Assembly: GCA_964450715.1 (NCBI GenBank)
Contig: CAYVFC010000025.1
Coordinates: forward strand, 1 to 64,000
Direction: 5' to 3'
Origin: CAYVFC01 sp964450715
GTDB lineage: Bacteria > Myxococcota_A > Polyangia > Polyangiales > JAFGIB01
Length of the DNA stretch: 64,000 nt
The notes below the pieces were generated by a model that worked only from the letters and a program-made list of their open reading frames with translations, had not been told where the DNA came from and did not search any database. The number at the start of each line of letters is the position of its first letter. Position 1 is the stretch's first letter. The position numbers and the translations under genes were made by a program. Positions 35,525-43,623 of this stretch are shown here, piece by piece.

Positions 35525-37084
35525 TTAAGAGGCGATGCTATCGCCGTGCTCCTCCACCGGCGACGGCGCCCTTGCCGCCAGCGGTTGCGGCGCGTCGCTC
35601 TCGGGCTGCAGCCGCGCCCGAGCCCAGAGAAACGCCCCCAACGCCAATCCGCCGGCGGCCAGGCCCAGGCCCGTGCCCAGCGTCTGGTCCAGGCCCAGGC
35701 ACCCGTTCTCGCGTCGCTCCACCAGTATGTAGGTCGTGGTCATCACCGTCATGAAGGTGGCGGGAAGCCCGGCCAGGTACCAGGCCCGGCCCCGCCGGGC
35801 CAGAAAGACCGCCGCGCTCCAGAGGGTGACCGCGGCCAGGGTCTGGTTGAGCCAGCCGAAGTAACGCCAGATTACCCCGAAAGGGATGAGGTTGAGCGCC
35901 AGCGAGGCGGCGAAAAGCGGCAGCGCCAGCTTGTAGCGGTTGAGCACCCGGCTTTGCGGCAGGCGGAAGTAGTCGGCCAGGATGAGCCTGCCCACCCGGA
36001 AGGCGGTGTCCCCGCTGGTGATGGGCAGCACCACCACCCCGACCAGCGCCAGCGCTCCGCCCACCGGCCCCATCACCTCGGTGCAGATGGTGTGTACCAC
36101 CACCGCCGCCTGGTTGAGCCCGGGCCCCAGCGCCTCGGCCAGACCCCCGACCCCGCCGTAGTAGCCCTGCGCGGCGGTGGCCCAGATCAGCGCGATCAGC
36201 CCCTCGGCGATCATGGCGCCGTAGAAGACCAGCCGGGCGTGGCGCTCGCTCTTCAGGCAGCGGGCCATCATCGGGCTCTGGGTGGCGTGAAAACCGCTGA
36301 TGGCGCCGCAGGATACGGTGATGAAAATGATGGGCCAGGCCGGTGTCTGCTTGGGGTGCAGGTTCTGCAGGGTGAAGGCCGGTACCTCCAGCCGCCCGCC
36401 CAGGATGCCCAAGCCCAGGCCGGCCACCATCACCAGCAGCGCCAGGGCGAAGAAGGGGTAGAAGCGGCCGATGAGCTTGTCGACGGGCAGCAGCGTGGCC
36501 AGCAGGTAGTAGACGAAGATAGCTCCCATCACCGTCCACATCCAGAGCGACAGGCCGCCGTACTCGGCCCCCAGCGCCGCGCCGGCCCCGCCGCCCAGCC
36601 AGCCGCCCACCGTCTCGGCCGGCAGCAGGTTGACGATGAGCGCGGCGGGTCCCTTCACGAAGACCGTGCCTACCAGCACCATGAGCATGAGGATGAAGAA
36701 GACGGCCAGGTGTCGCACCGTGCGGCCTAGGTAGCGGCCGATCAGCTCCGGCAGCCCCAGCCCCCCGTTGCGCAGCGACATAAACCCGGCCAGGTAGTCG
36801 TGCACCGCCCCGCCCAGCACCGCTCCCAGCACCACCCAGAGCAGCACCTGCGGCCCCCAGAGCGCCCCCATGATGGGCCCGAACACGGGGCCCAGCCCGG
36901 CGATGTTGAGCAGCTGGATCAAAAAGACCCGCCAGGTCGGCATGGCCACGTAGTCCATCCCGTCGGGCGTCAACAGCGCCGGCGTGGGCCTGTCCGCATC
37001 GAGCCCCAGGCTCCGGTCGATCAGCCCCCCATAAAGGAAGTAGCCGCCGATCAAAACCGCCGCCGCCAGAAGAAAGATGACCAC
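35525..37084 (-). CDS. Carbon starvation protein CstA family transporter
   Basis: The 519-residue inner-membrane protein of the CstA/BtsT family takes up pyruvate or peptides during carbon limitation. Typical sequences are GLGPVFGPIMGALWGP, GGAVHDYLAGFMSLRNGG and FHATQSPMMARCLKSE. About thirteen hydrophobic segments can be seen. It is shorter than the about 700-residue E. coli CstA and corresponds to the compact version common in other bacteria. Translation begins with GTG at 37084. It converges with the zinc-ribbon gene (6 bases between stops). A symbol is withheld because pyruvate and peptide transporters of this family cannot be separated here. Confidence 0.9.
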   Translation of the reverse strand: MVIFLLAAAVLIGGYFLYGGLIDRSLGLDADRPTPALLTPDGMDYVAMPTWRVFLIQLLNIAGLGPVFGPIMGALWGPQVLLWVVLGAVLGGAVHDYLAGFMSLRNGGLGLPELIGRYLGRTVRHLAVFFILMLMVLVGTVFVKGPAALIVNLLPAETVGGWLGGGAGAALGAEYGGLSLWMWTVMGAIFVYYLLATLLPVDKLIGRFYPFFALALLVMVAGLGLGILGGRLEVPAFTLQNLHPKQTPAWPIIFITVSCGAISGFHATQSPMMARCLKSERHARLVFYGAMIAEGLIALIWATAAQGYYGGVGGLAEALGPGLNQAAVVVHTICTEVMGPVGGALALVGVVVLPITSGDTAFRVGRLILADYFRLPQSRVLNRYKLALPLFAASLALNLIPFGVIWRYFGWLNQTLAAVTLWSAAVFLARRGRAWYLAGLPATFMTVMTTTYILVERRENGCLGLDQTLGTGLGLAAGGLALGAFLWARARLQPESDAPQPLAARAPSPVEEHGDSIAS

Positions 37085-37236
37085 GCCCGTGCTCGCGCCT
37101 CCGGCTGGGCAGTCTAGTCACCCCCCTGTTTGCCGGCAACCCGCGGGGCGCCTGGGGTACCGCGCTGTTGTAGCGCTGCGGAAATCGGATCTATCATCCC
37201 CGGAGGGGAAGACCACTTTCAGCGTCGGGAGGCTGT

Positions 37237-39303
37237 GTGCGAGCGCGTATCAAGTGCCTTTTCCGTTCCGGCCCGGTTGCTCGTGTTCGCGGCGCCCGCC
37301 GGCGGACGGCGAAGATCAATGCGTCCGTTCCGGTTCTTGCCGCTCTCTCTGTTCTGGTCGCCCTGTCCTGTACGAGCGCCGACGACGCCGCGGACGATGA
37401 GCGGTCCGGCGCCGGCGGTTCGACCGAGGCGTACGAGACCGATCTGGGCACGGTGGAGATCTCGCCGGGCTCGGATCACGTGATGGTGGACGCGGACGGC
37501 TTCAGTTTTCAGCTCCGCTACTCGCCGCCCCTCTCCGGGCTCGATCCCGATACGGCCCTCGAGATCGTTCCCTTTCCCCATCGCAATGTCGGCACGGCCA
37601 CGGGATCGCTGCAGGCCGGGCAAGCGTCCCGGAGCGTGCAGACCGTCGTCGATCAGGGCTATTCCTCGCTCTCCTATGACGAGCCCGGCAGCCCGGCGCG
37701 GCTGCTGTTTCAGCTGCCCGACGGCATGGAAGCGGGCGACCTGTTGACGGCAGAGTATTACATCACGCCGACCGACCTGAGGCGCTCGCACTATACGCTG
37801 CAGGGGCCCTGCACGGTCAGCTTTCGCATCCGATTGCTGTCGGGCGACGCAGAGGTGCTGCGAGAGCTCCCCTGCCCGGGATGGACCTTTTATACCGATA
37901 GCCCCTATCAGATGGACCTGATCCTGCCGTCGCAGGCGATCGCCGGCGAGCAGGTGCGGATGCTGGTCCGCATGCGGGGTTGGGACGCGCCCACCTTTTC
38001 CTACCGCGGACAGATTGCCTTGCAGGGCGAGGGCTTCGAGATCGACGCGGGAAGAACCCTGGAGCTGGTTCCCGAGGACGTCGGCGTGCGCCTGGTCGGC
38101 GTGACCTTTCCCGAACCCGGTATCTATCGCCTATCCGCCAGCGCGGACAACGGTTTTAGCGCGCAGAGCAACCCGATCATCGTGGCCCGATCGCACGACC
38201 GGCCGATCTACTGGGGAACCCTGCACTGGCACACCAACTACTCCTGGGATTCGAGAAACCACCAGCCGACCTGCATGAACGCCCGGCAAGCCGTGCTCTT
38301 CGGTCGCGACGCGTCCCTGCTGGATTTCATGGCCGTAACCGACCACGGACAGCACGACGACACGACTCCCGATCCGGAGGCCGACCCCCTGGCCGCCCGG
38401 GCCGACATGCCCCGGCAGGACTGGGAGGCGTATCAGGACGAGATCCTGTCGGTGGCGCCGTCCGAGGGCATCATCGCGCTGGTCGGCTACGAGCATCGAG
38501 ATTACCGGGGCGACACCAACATGATCTTCCGAAACCGCGGCAGCTATTTCGCTCAAAACGGCGAAAGGCTCGATATCCACCAGGTCTGGGACAATGCCGA
38601 GCCCGGGCAGCTGCTCAGTATTCCCCACCTTCATCCGCTCGGCTCGATCGATAACTACCTGCAAACCTCCGAGCACGAGCGGTTGGTGGAGATACGCTCC
38701 GCGCATGGGGCCTACGAATACTGGCTCAATCCCCAGCCGTTCCCCCACTCCAAGACGGTCGAGGTCAAGCACGGCCAGCCGGGAGATCGCGTATTCGTTC
38801 AGGATCTGCTGGGGATCGGCCGGCGGCTGGGTTTCGTGGCCAGCGACGACCACGTCGATCTGCCGGCCAACCGGGGGATCACCGCGGTCTATTCGCCGGA
38901 AAGGACCAGGGACGCCATCTTCGAAGCGTTGCTTTCCCGCCACGCCTACGCCACCAGCAGCGCCCGCATCATCCTCGATTTCGCCATCGACTCGCTGTCG
39001 ATGGGAGACGAGCAGCTGGTCAGCCCCTCGAGCGCCCTGGCCGACCGGCGCACCATCTCCTTCAGGGTTCACGGGACCTCGACCATCCGCAATCTCTACA
39101 TCATCCGGAACAACCAGGTCTTTCACGAGCGCGAGGTCGGCGAGCTAGACCTCGAGGGCAGCGTCACCGATACCGAGAGCCTTCTGGACGTCTCGATGCA
39201 CAGAGAGGTCGGCGGGCGGCGCACCACTTATTACTATCTACGCGTCGTACAGGACGACGGCGAGACCGCTTGGTCGAGCCCCATCTTCTTGTTGCTGGAG
39301 TAG
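37237..39303 (+). CDS. Exported PHP-like / DUF3604 protein
   Basis: The 688-residue protein starts at GTG 37237 with GGGAGG upstream. A basic leader and hydrophobic core end at LSCTS, an imperfect lipobox, followed by an acidic linker. Residues about 50-320 form beta-rich domains. At about 324 the motif IYWGTLHWHTNYSWDS appears and at about 363 LLDFMAVTDHGQHDD; these are the metal-binding signatures of PHP-type hydrolases in the DUF3604 group. Further metal ligands are likely in YEHRDY, IPHLHP and ASDDHVD. The substrate is unknown. It is followed at 47 bases by a Cys-rich lipoprotein gene in the same direction. Confidence 0.75.
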   Translation: MRARIKCLFRSGPVARVRGARRRTAKINASVPVLAALSVLVALSCTSADDAADDERSGAGGSTEAYETDLGTVEISPGSDHVMVDADGFSFQLRYSPPLSGLDPDTALEIVPFPHRNVGTATGSLQAGQASRSVQTVVDQGYSSLSYDEPGSPARLLFQLPDGMEAGDLLTAEYYITPTDLRRSHYTLQGPCTVSFRIRLLSGDAEVLRELPCPGWTFYTDSPYQMDLILPSQAIAGEQVRMLVRMRGWDAPTFSYRGQIALQGEGFEIDAGRTLELVPEDVGVRLVGVTFPEPGIYRLSASADNGFSAQSNPIIVARSHDRPIYWGTLHWHTNYSWDSRNHQPTCMNARQAVLFGRDASLLDFMAVTDHGQHDDTTPDPEADPLAARADMPRQDWEAYQDEILSVAPSEGIIALVGYEHRDYRGDTNMIFRNRGSYFAQNGERLDIHQVWDNAEPGQLLSIPHLHPLGSIDNYLQTSEHERLVEIRSAHGAYEYWLNPQPFPHSKTVEVKHGQPGDRVFVQDLLGIGRRLGFVASDDHVDLPANRGITAVYSPERTRDAIFEALLSRHAYATSSARIILDFAIDSLSMGDEQLVSPSSALADRRTISFRVHGTSTIRNLYIIRNNQVFHEREVGELDLEGSVTDTESLLDVSMHREVGGRRTTYYYLRVVQDDGETAWSSPIFLLLE

Positions 39304-39350
39304 CTTGTCTTCGACGTATACACTTCGTGTGGAGAGGAAAGGGGAGGAGC

Positions 39351-40259
39351 ATGTCGAAAATCCTTGCAGGAATACTACTGGTCACGGTGGTGCTAGGGCT
39401 GGTCGGGAGCGGTTGCGCCGACGATAGACGCGGAGCTGTTGACGATGCCGGGGCGCTCGGCGGCTCTGGCGCGGCAGGTGGCGCGGGCGCTGCCGGCGCT
39501 GCCGGTTCCGGCGGTACGGGCGGAACGGCTGGCGTTGGCGGTCAGAGCGGGGGCAGCCCGGACGCAGGGGTGGACGCGTCCGCGGGCGTCGGTGGCAGCT
39601 GCCCGCCCTGCGTGCCGCCGCCCTCGCCTGATTGCGTGGGGACCGGGCCGTGCGGTTGCGGGCCCTACGAGTGCCCGGACGCGGGAGGCAGCAGCTACGA
39701 CCTGCAGTGCGATTCCACCGGAGGCCCGTTTCCGGCCTTCAGCAAGAGCTGCGGCGATGAAGGCGACTGCGTGGTGCTGGCGCACCAGACCGACTGTTGC
39801 GGCAACGCGATGATGGTCGGCGTGGCCGCGTCGAGCCGCGCCGGCTTCGAGAGCGCGGAGGCGCAGTGCTCGAGCACCTTTCCCCTCTGCGACTGCCCGT
39901 CGCAGCCCCCGGCGGCCGAGGACGGCACCCGGGCCGTCGACGCCGATGCTTTCACAGCGGAATGCCAGTCGGGCGAGTGCTCTTCCACGGTCGACCCCGC
40001 TCGCATTTCGCAGAGCGACCTCGCCCTATGCCAGCAGGACAGTGATTGCGTCGTGGTCCCTTACGATCATTGCTGCGGCGCCACCAAGAGCGCCATCAAC
40101 CAGAGATATTTGGACGTCTACAACGACCATCCGGAGTGGCAGTCGTTCAATGATCCGGCCACCTGCGCGGTCATCGGGATCTGCCCGGACGATTCCGCTA
40201 TCGACACCGCCCTGTGCCAGGGCAGTCCGCTGGGGACCTGCCAGCTGGACTTCAACTGA
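39351..40259 (+). CDS. Gly/Ala-linker lipoprotein with duplicated Cys domain
   Basis: The 302-residue lipoprotein has the ATG at 39351 with GGGGAGGAG upstream and lipobox LVGSGC (Cys 22). A Gly/Ala/Ser stalk covers about residues 34-80, then a Pro/Cys segment. The C-terminal part contains two related halves, one with CVVLAHQTDCCGNA and one with CVVVPYDHCCGATK, spaced about 90 residues apart, which points to an internal duplication of a disulfide domain. The plan is the same as that of the protein at 21567. It is flanked in the same direction by the PHP-like gene upstream and a lipase-like gene downstream (21-base gap). Confidence 0.68.
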   Translation: MSKILAGILLVTVVLGLVGSGCADDRRGAVDDAGALGGSGAAGGAGAAGAAGSGGTGGTAGVGGQSGGSPDAGVDASAGVGGSCPPCVPPPSPDCVGTGPCGCGPYECPDAGGSSYDLQCDSTGGPFPAFSKSCGDEGDCVVLAHQTDCCGNAMMVGVAASSRAGFESAEAQCSSTFPLCDCPSQPPAAEDGTRAVDADAFTAECQSGECSSTVDPARISQSDLALCQQDSDCVVVPYDHCCGATKSAINQRYLDVYNDHPEWQSFNDPATCAVIGICPDDSAIDTALCQGSPLGTCQLDFN

Positions 40260-40280
40260 AGCGGAATAAGGAGGCGAGGC

Positions 40281-42302
40281 GTGGATCGATACCGGATAGC
40301 TTTAATAGCATTGCTGCTGTCGGGCGTGATGCCTGCGGGCGGCTGCGGCTCGGAAGATGACGGCAGCCCGGAGCCGGACGCGGTCGACGGGGGCGTCGAC
40401 GGCGGCAGCGGGCAGGAGCAGACCGTCCGGGAGCTCGACTTCTGCCAGGGCTCGACCGCGTTCGTCTATGAACCGCAGTCGGGTGCGCTGCATGCCTTTC
40501 CCGACGATTACTTCACCGTAGATGACAACACAGCGCTCACCGGGCTGCGCCTTAACATGAAGGCCGGAGAGAACATCGTGCTCAGCCAGGCCTCGCAGAA
40601 CATGGGCAACCTGTTCGACGATCTATCCACCCTGGACGGATTCGGCACCACCGCCGGGCTCATCCTGACCGCTTCGGGGGAGATCGATCCGACAACGCTG
40701 CCCGCGGCCGGGGACGGTTCCGGGGCGGCCGAGGCTAGCCTGGTGCTGGTCGAGTTACAGAGCGAGCCCGTCGTCTTCGAGGATTTCCAGTACAGGCTCG
40801 TCAGCGCGGGCGACGCGGCGGGCAACTTCGTGCTGACCGTGCTGCCCATGCGCGCGCTCCGGCCCAACACCCTTTATGGTCTGGTAGCGACCAACCGGGT
40901 CAAGGACATGGCCGGCGATTGCCTGGCGCCGTCCGAGACTACCCGGCAGTTGCTGTCGCGCACCGCCGAGCTGCCCGAGCTACAGCGCCTGAACGAGCGG
41001 TTCGACGAACTGATCGAGGTGCTCACCGAGGCGGGCACCATCGACCATGCGGGGGAGATAAGCGCGGCGGTGGTCTTCACCACCCAGCACACGGTCGAGG
41101 ACAGCGTGGCCGTGGCCGACGATATTCGCGACAGGAGCTATGCGTACGGCCCGGTGGGCGATTGCGTCGACGGCTCGGCCGGATTCCGGACCTGCGAGGG
41201 CGAGTTCCAGGCCCATGACTACCGCGTGAACGGCCGGTACGTGGACGAGGCGAATCCCTCCGTGCAGTCGACCTACACGCTGAAGACGGTGACCTATCTG
41301 CCGGACGCCGCGCAACCGCCCTACCGGACCCTGATCTTCGGCCACGGTCTGGGCGGCGACCGCTACCAGGCCCAGAGGCTGGCCGAGCTGGCCTCGCCAG
41401 AGGGATTTGCCGTGGTCTCCATCGACGCGGTCAACCACGGTGAGCACCCGCACCAGGGCGACAGCGGCATGCTCACGGCCCTTACCCCCATAGCGGCCTT
41501 CTTCGGCATCTGGGCCGACCTGACCGGGGGATTGAACTGGCGGATCGACGGGCTTCAGCTGCGGGACAACTTCCGGCAGTCCACCTATGACAAGCTGCAG
41601 CTGATGCAGCTCATCCGCTCGGCGCCCGACATCGACGGCGACGGAAGCGCCGATCTGGGCATCGAGGGGCTGACCTACCTGGGCGTCAGCCTGGGCGGGC
41701 TGATGGCGGCCGAGCTGGCCGCGCTCGCGCCAGAGATAGAGGTGATGCTCCCGGTGGTGCCCGGCGCCCGGGTGACCAGCATCATCAGCGACGGCCAGGA
41801 TTTCAGCCTGATCGTCGAGGCGCTGAAGGGCATGTCCACCGAGGGCGAGATCGCGGTTTTTTTTCCCCTGCTGCAGACCCTGGTGGATCGCGGCGATCCG
41901 GGCGCCTATTTGGCGCACGTGGTTTACGACCGCCTGCCGGGGTTTGACCAGGCTACGCCGCAGGTATTGATGAGCATGGTGATAGGAGACACCGTGGTGC
42001 CCAACTCCGCCAATCTGTTCTACGCCCGCTGCCTGGGCGCGCCCCACGTGGGCGCGGAGCTGTTGCCCATCGGTACGGTCGAGCAGGTGCCCTCGCTGCC
42101 GCTGGTGGGAAACGTGGACGCGACGCATACCGCGGGCGTGTTTCAGTACGATCTGATCTCCACAGCCGACGGGGCGAGCGAGCCGGCCACCCACTCGAAC
42201 GTGGCCACCTCGCCCGAGTTTGCCCAGCAGGCGCTGCACTTCCTGCAAAGCTACTTCGATGAAGGGGTGTCGGAGATCGTGGACCCCTACCAAACCCTGT
42301 AG
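40281..42302 (+). CDS. Exported lipase-like alpha/beta hydrolase (Pla-1/cef-like)
   Basis: The 673-residue lipoprotein starts at GTG 40281 after AAGGAGG. The lipobox is AGGC (Cys about 22) and an Asp/Gly linker follows. The N-terminal 250 residues resemble the beta domain of bacterial virulence-factor lipases (LRPNTLYGLVATNRVKD). The alpha/beta hydrolase part has an oxyanion-side HGLGGDRYQ and the nucleophile elbow GVSLGG with S470. The likely acid and His are further on (VIGDTVVP; DATHTAG or PATHSNV). It resembles Pla-1/cef family extracellular lipases. A 12-base-pair hairpin terminator-like structure follows the stop. Confidence 0.8.
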   Translation: MDRYRIALIALLLSGVMPAGGCGSEDDGSPEPDAVDGGVDGGSGQEQTVRELDFCQGSTAFVYEPQSGALHAFPDDYFTVDDNTALTGLRLNMKAGENIVLSQASQNMGNLFDDLSTLDGFGTTAGLILTASGEIDPTTLPAAGDGSGAAEASLVLVELQSEPVVFEDFQYRLVSAGDAAGNFVLTVLPMRALRPNTLYGLVATNRVKDMAGDCLAPSETTRQLLSRTAELPELQRLNERFDELIEVLTEAGTIDHAGEISAAVVFTTQHTVEDSVAVADDIRDRSYAYGPVGDCVDGSAGFRTCEGEFQAHDYRVNGRYVDEANPSVQSTYTLKTVTYLPDAAQPPYRTLIFGHGLGGDRYQAQRLAELASPEGFAVVSIDAVNHGEHPHQGDSGMLTALTPIAAFFGIWADLTGGLNWRIDGLQLRDNFRQSTYDKLQLMQLIRSAPDIDGDGSADLGIEGLTYLGVSLGGLMAAELAALAPEIEVMLPVVPGARVTSIISDGQDFSLIVEALKGMSTEGEIAVFFPLLQTLVDRGDPGAYLAHVVYDRLPGFDQATPQVLMSMVIGDTVVPNSANLFYARCLGAPHVGAELLPIGTVEQVPSLPLVGNVDATHTAGVFQYDLISTADGASEPATHSNVATSPEFAQQALHFLQSYFDEGVSEIVDPYQTL

Positions 42303-42319
42303 AAGGTCGCTAAAGAAGA

Positions 42320-42349
42320 GAGCCAGCGGTCGGTGATGACCGCTGGCTC
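42320..42349. terminator. Strong hairpin between convergent genes, probable bidirectional terminator
   Basis: A perfect 12-base-pair stem gagccagcggtc / gaccgctggctc encloses a 6-base loop. On the plus side no U-tract follows; on the minus side the stem is followed by a U-rich TCTTCTTTA. It lies just after the lipase-like stop (42302) and after the truncated flotillin gene. Confidence 0.65.
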
Positions 42350-42414
42350 GCGAAGTGGGTGTTACAGATTCTAGCGGCGTACGTCGCCTGGCCGGAGCCG
42401 CCGTTTTCCGCGAG

Positions 42415-42588
42415 CTACCTTTTCTCGCCGCCGCCCGGGATGCAGCGGGCTGACTGGCCGGTGCCCACCTTGCCGAAGATGACCAGAATCTTGTCCGAGG
42501 GGCAGCGCCGGTAGCGGCCCGCCAGGTAGAGCATGAAGAATACAAAGAGGCCGACGCCGGCCCGTACCGAGATTGTCCAAAGGTTCAT
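42415..42588 (-). pseudogene. Truncated flotillin (SPFH) N-terminus
   Basis: From the ATG at 42588, preceded by GGGGG at suitable spacing, 57 codons encode a membrane hairpin (VGLFVFFMLYLAGRYRRC) and the conserved flotillin entry CPSDKILVIFGKVGTGQ, then SARCIPGGG. In a normal flotillin the SPFH domain would continue for over 400 residues; here the frame ends EKR and stop. In the next frame the open reading goes on a few codons (VARGKRRLRPGDVRR) with no flotillin character. The most likely cause is a large internal deletion. The neighbour upstream is an NfeD gene, the usual flotillin partner, which supports the identification. Confidence 0.75.
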
Positions 42589-42700
42589 CGTTTAGCCCCC
42601 TTCCGGGTTGGTTGGATTCCCGAAGGAATTTGGTTGAGCTATCGTTTGACTATCGTTTCACTTTATTAAGGATATCGAAGCGCTGTTTCGGTCGTGCCGT

Positions 42701-43294
42701 TCAGGACGGCCTGACCACGAAGACGTTCTCGTTGACCAGGCCCGTGACCCGCACCGGGGTATCGGTCGGGATGGGGGTCTTGCCCTCGCTCAGGGCGTCG
42801 ACCACCTTGAGCCGCCCCTGCACGACCAGGCGTACCTTGCCCGGTGCGTCGGCAGGGATGGTGAGATAGACGGTGCCCTGCTGCCCGATGGCCCGCCTCA
42901 GGTTGATGGTGCCGCTGTGCTGCACCCGGTTGAAGGCTTCGAAGAGCTTGCCGAGCAACCAGGTGGTGCCGAGCCCGGCGGCGGTGGCGACCGATACCGA
43001 GTGCAAGGGGCCGTAGCCGCTGTCCAGGCTCATGGCCAGCCCGACCAGACCGAACATCATGAAAAAAACAGTAAACCCCTGAAAGGAGAGCAGCTTGAAG
43101 GCCACATCCGAGTCCGAGCCGTCGTGCCCGTCGAGGTCGTCGTCGCCCGCGTCCAAGTCGACCTCGCCCCCGTCGCCGGTGTCGGCTCCCGCGAACATCA
43201 GCACCAGGCGGACGGCGAACAGTAGCCCGCCCACGCCGGCGCAGATGGCAAAGGTCTTTTGTAGAACCGTCAGTGCCGAAAACCAATCCATCAT
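42701..43294 (-). CDS. NfeD-like membrane protein
   Basis: The 197-residue protein starts at the ATG at 43294 with AAGGAAG upstream. Three hydrophobic segments are visible (near residues 14-34, 71-90 and 98-116), with an acidic Asp/Gly-rich loop between the first two. The last 70 residues form an OB-fold like that of NfeD (GTVYLTIPADAPGKVRLVV ... VRVTGLVNENVFVV). NfeD proteins work next to flotillin-type SPFH proteins in membrane organisation. Here the flotillin partner 112 bases downstream is truncated, so the pair may be non-functional or served by another flotillin elsewhere. Confidence 0.8.
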   Translation of the reverse strand: MMDWFSALTVLQKTFAICAGVGGLLFAVRLVLMFAGADTGDGGEVDLDAGDDDLDGHDGSDSDVAFKLLSFQGFTVFFMMFGLVGLAMSLDSGYGPLHSVSVATAAGLGTTWLLGKLFEAFNRVQHSGTINLRRAIGQQGTVYLTIPADAPGKVRLVVQGRLKVVDALSEGKTPIPTDTPVRVTGLVNENVFVVRPS

Positions 43295-43623
43295 CTTCTC
43301 TTCCTTTCGTTAGACCCGGCGCGGAAGCGCGTGAACCGAGCGGTCCCTGATTCGCCCGCGAGCTCGACCGGCTTGCCGACAACCGGCGTGGGCCGGATCG
43401 ATCCGGGCGTTTCGCCTGTCTCGGAGCCTCGACCCGCGACGCCACAAGCCCGCCGCGTCGGCCCCCGTCCGGCAGCCTTCCGGCGGCCGGGTCGCGAGAC
43501 GCGAGCGTCGTCGTGTCTCGGTTTATCTAGATTATCGAAGGTCCGTTCTCACATGAAAGAGCTACTGGGTGAGAAGGCCGCCTGGAGTAGCGGGAAGCTC
43601 GGGCAACGAGTACTCTGACGCGG
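43295..43623. other. 329-base divergent gap, no feature recognised
   Basis: This is the space between divergent nfeD and the LRR lipoprotein gene. An Arg/Pro-rich open frame on the plus strand looks like a GC-rich shadow. A less GC-rich patch at about 43515-43560 may carry the promoter of the LRR gene. Confidence 0.4.

Noticed and set aside
35538..37139. 533-codon frame overlapping cstA on the same strand
   Set aside because: It is Arg/Gly/Ala/His-rich, a frame-shifted shadow; the CstA frame has family motifs and membrane segments.
43331..43618. 95-codon Arg/Pro-rich frame upstream of the LRR gene
   Set aside because: Composition is typical of a GC-rich non-coding translation, with no ribosome-binding site.
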